Shown: positions 63,381 through 64,000 of the stretch, one piece after another | How the letters are laid out: each line of letters starts with the position of its first letter | How positions within the stretch are numbered: position 1 is the stretch's first letter | Assembly: GCF_001687475.2 (NCBI RefSeq) | Contig: NZ_CP031611.1 | Location: 1,054,001-1,118,000, forward strand | Direction of reading: 5' to 3' | Origin: Campylobacter hepaticus | Lineage (GTDB): Bacteria; Campylobacterota; Campylobacteria; Campylobacterales; Campylobacteraceae | Length of the DNA stretch: 64,000 nucleotides | Notes under the pieces: model-generated | Seen by the model: only the letters and a program-made list of their open reading frames with translations | The model's database searches: none | Told to the model about the DNA's origin: nothing | Translations under genes and position numbers: made by a program

Positions 63381-64000
63381 TTACCAATCAATTGATTGAA
63401 TCTTACCAACTCTAAGAGGAAAGTAAAAAGCTTTATTGGCATTAACACGAATAATACCTAAAGCACTTTGTGAGCCAAGATATTTAATAAATACTATACT
63501 CCCACCATCACTTGAAAATCTTGGGAATAAATTTTTTCCATTTGCGGTTAGCTGACGTATATAATCATTATGGATTGACATTAAATAAATATTAAAAACA
63601 CCAACTTGATTTGGTTCACGACTTGAGTAAACCAAAAAATTTTTATAGGTTGAAACAGCTGAATTATTTCTACCATGAAAAACAACTTGTTCAATTTTAT
63701 TATTATTTAAATCTTGCATAAAAATATTTGGATATCCTAAACGATCGCTAACAAAGACTATTTTACTATCATCTAAACCTATAAAATTTCCATTAACATC
63801 AATACCAGAATAAGTAGTTAATTGTGTTAAATTTTTAGTATTTAAATCATATAAATATATATCAGGCTGATCCTTTGGTGCCATAGTAATTAGTAATTTA
63901 GTACCATCTGAATTAACATCACTTGCTACAACCATACCTCCACTTGATAAAATCTTATTAGCTTTATTTGTCGTTAAATCATAAGAATATAAAGTTGGTT
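63381..64000 (-). CDS. tolB: TolB translocation protein, C-terminal part only
   Basis: The reading frame runs through the window end (last full codon at 63998, reading PTLYSYDLTTNKANKILSSGGM), so the N-terminus is outside. About 206 residues are visible. They form beta-propeller repeats of the TolB type (SDVNSDGTKLLITMAPKDQPDIYLYDL, SRFSSDGGSIVFIKY-like PRFSSDGGSIVF, DSKIVFVSDRLGYPNIFMQDL). TolB acts in the periplasm with Pal, encoded next, and with CpoB. The Met at 63935 is internal and not a start. Confidence 0.92.
   Translation of the reverse strand, partial: PTLYSYDLTTNKANKILSSGGMVVASDVNSDGTKLLITMAPKDQPDIYLYDLNTKNLTQLTTYSGIDVNGNFIGLDDSKIVFVSDRLGYPNIFMQDLNNNKIEQVVFHGRNNSAVSTYKNFLVYSSREPNQVGVFNIYLMSIHNDYIRQLTANGKNLFPRFSSDGGSIVFIKYLGSQSALGIIRVNANKAFYFPLRVGKIQSIDW

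Noticed and set aside
63936-64000. TolB starting at Met 63935
   Set aside because: The frame stays open to the window end and reads as propeller sequence, so this Met is internal and the gene is cut by the window.
1-64000. CRISPR array, prophage, insertion sequence or rRNA operon
   Set aside because: I saw no regularly spaced repeats, transposase or integrase motifs, or rRNA sequence; all long frames are accounted for by core genes.

Overview
The window is a 64 kb stretch of very AT-rich chromosome from a Campylobacter of the C. jejuni / C. coli / C. hepaticus kind. The evidence is the protein set: CfbpA-type iron binding protein with His-Tyr/Tyr/Tyr-Tyr ligands, Omp18-like Pal, a carboxyspermidine-type dehydrogenase, futalosine-type UbiA prenyltransferase, PhoX phosphatase and a QueE-QueD pair. 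The gene order also matches what I remember of C. jejuni NCTC 11168 from about Cj0200c down to Cj0112, read in reverse. I cannot fix the species. It is almost all core genome: tightly packed operons with 1-14 base overlaps, one tRNA, no rRNA, no insertion sequence, no prophage and no CRISPR array.

Layout. 0.2-5.1 kb: two envelope proteins of unknown function, rarA, dapB and purF. 5.1-7.0 kb: fliI-folE on the minus strand. 7.2-13.9 kb: tig-clpP-def-yifB, nnr-purN and a TerC-type membrane protein. 14.0-16.7 kb (minus): a CNNM/CorC-type CBS protein and an SbmA/BacA-like transporter. 16.8-21.6 kb: the ferric uptake operon cfbpABC behind a good Fur box, then a carboxyspermidine dehydrogenase homologue. 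21.6-24.6 kb (minus): a methyltransferase gene broken by an in-frame stop, sodB, tRNA-Glu(UUC), an empty AT-rich stretch and miaA. 24.6-36.6 kb: a long co-directional run covering menaquinone (mqnP), molybdopterin (moaA), queuosine (queE, queD), a haem lipoprotein, rRNA methyltransferases (rsmE, rsmI, SpoU type), rpmE, a RodZ-like protein, alaC, hom and yraN. 36.7-39.9 kb: trxA and trxB facing a Tat-exported PhoX phosphatase. 40.1-43.2 kb: a zinc uptake system znuA-znuC-znuB and a secreted transthyretin-like/5-hydroxyisourate hydrolase. 43.3-51.4 kb (minus): rimP, rbfA, infB, ylxR, thrB, tsaB, lpxC, an M23 peptidase and tyrA. 51.5-57.4 kb: bamA, then accD-rlmH-dksA-membrane protein-dusB. 57.4-64.0 kb (minus): tolB (cut by the window end), pal, cpoB, slyD, fabD, mtnN, a TtcA-like protein, a cysteine hydrolase, recO and ybeY.

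Themes. Metal handling recurs: Fe(III) import, zinc import with a Cys/His-rich tail on ZnuC, SodB with a Cys-rich insert, and SlyD with a His/Cys tail. Redox/Fe-S proteins show departures from textbook cysteine patterns: QueE has CX3CX16C, the TtcA-like protein has CxxF in place of CxxC, and PurF lacks the C-terminal cluster cysteines. Regulation can be read directly at three places: a Fur box before cfbpA, a perfect tandem 11-bp repeat before phoX that looks like a PhosR (PhoB-type) site, and a Fur-like 7-1-7 element before the transthyretin-like gene.

I did not find a wholly new multi-gene system. The most interesting items are the nonsense-disrupted methyltransferase, the phoX operator, the out-of-place hydroxyisourate-hydrolase-like gene, a bidirectional inverted repeat that encodes the C-termini of two convergent genes, and the altered Fe-S cysteine patterns. 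Gene-order comparisons with C. jejuni are from memory and need an alignment to confirm.
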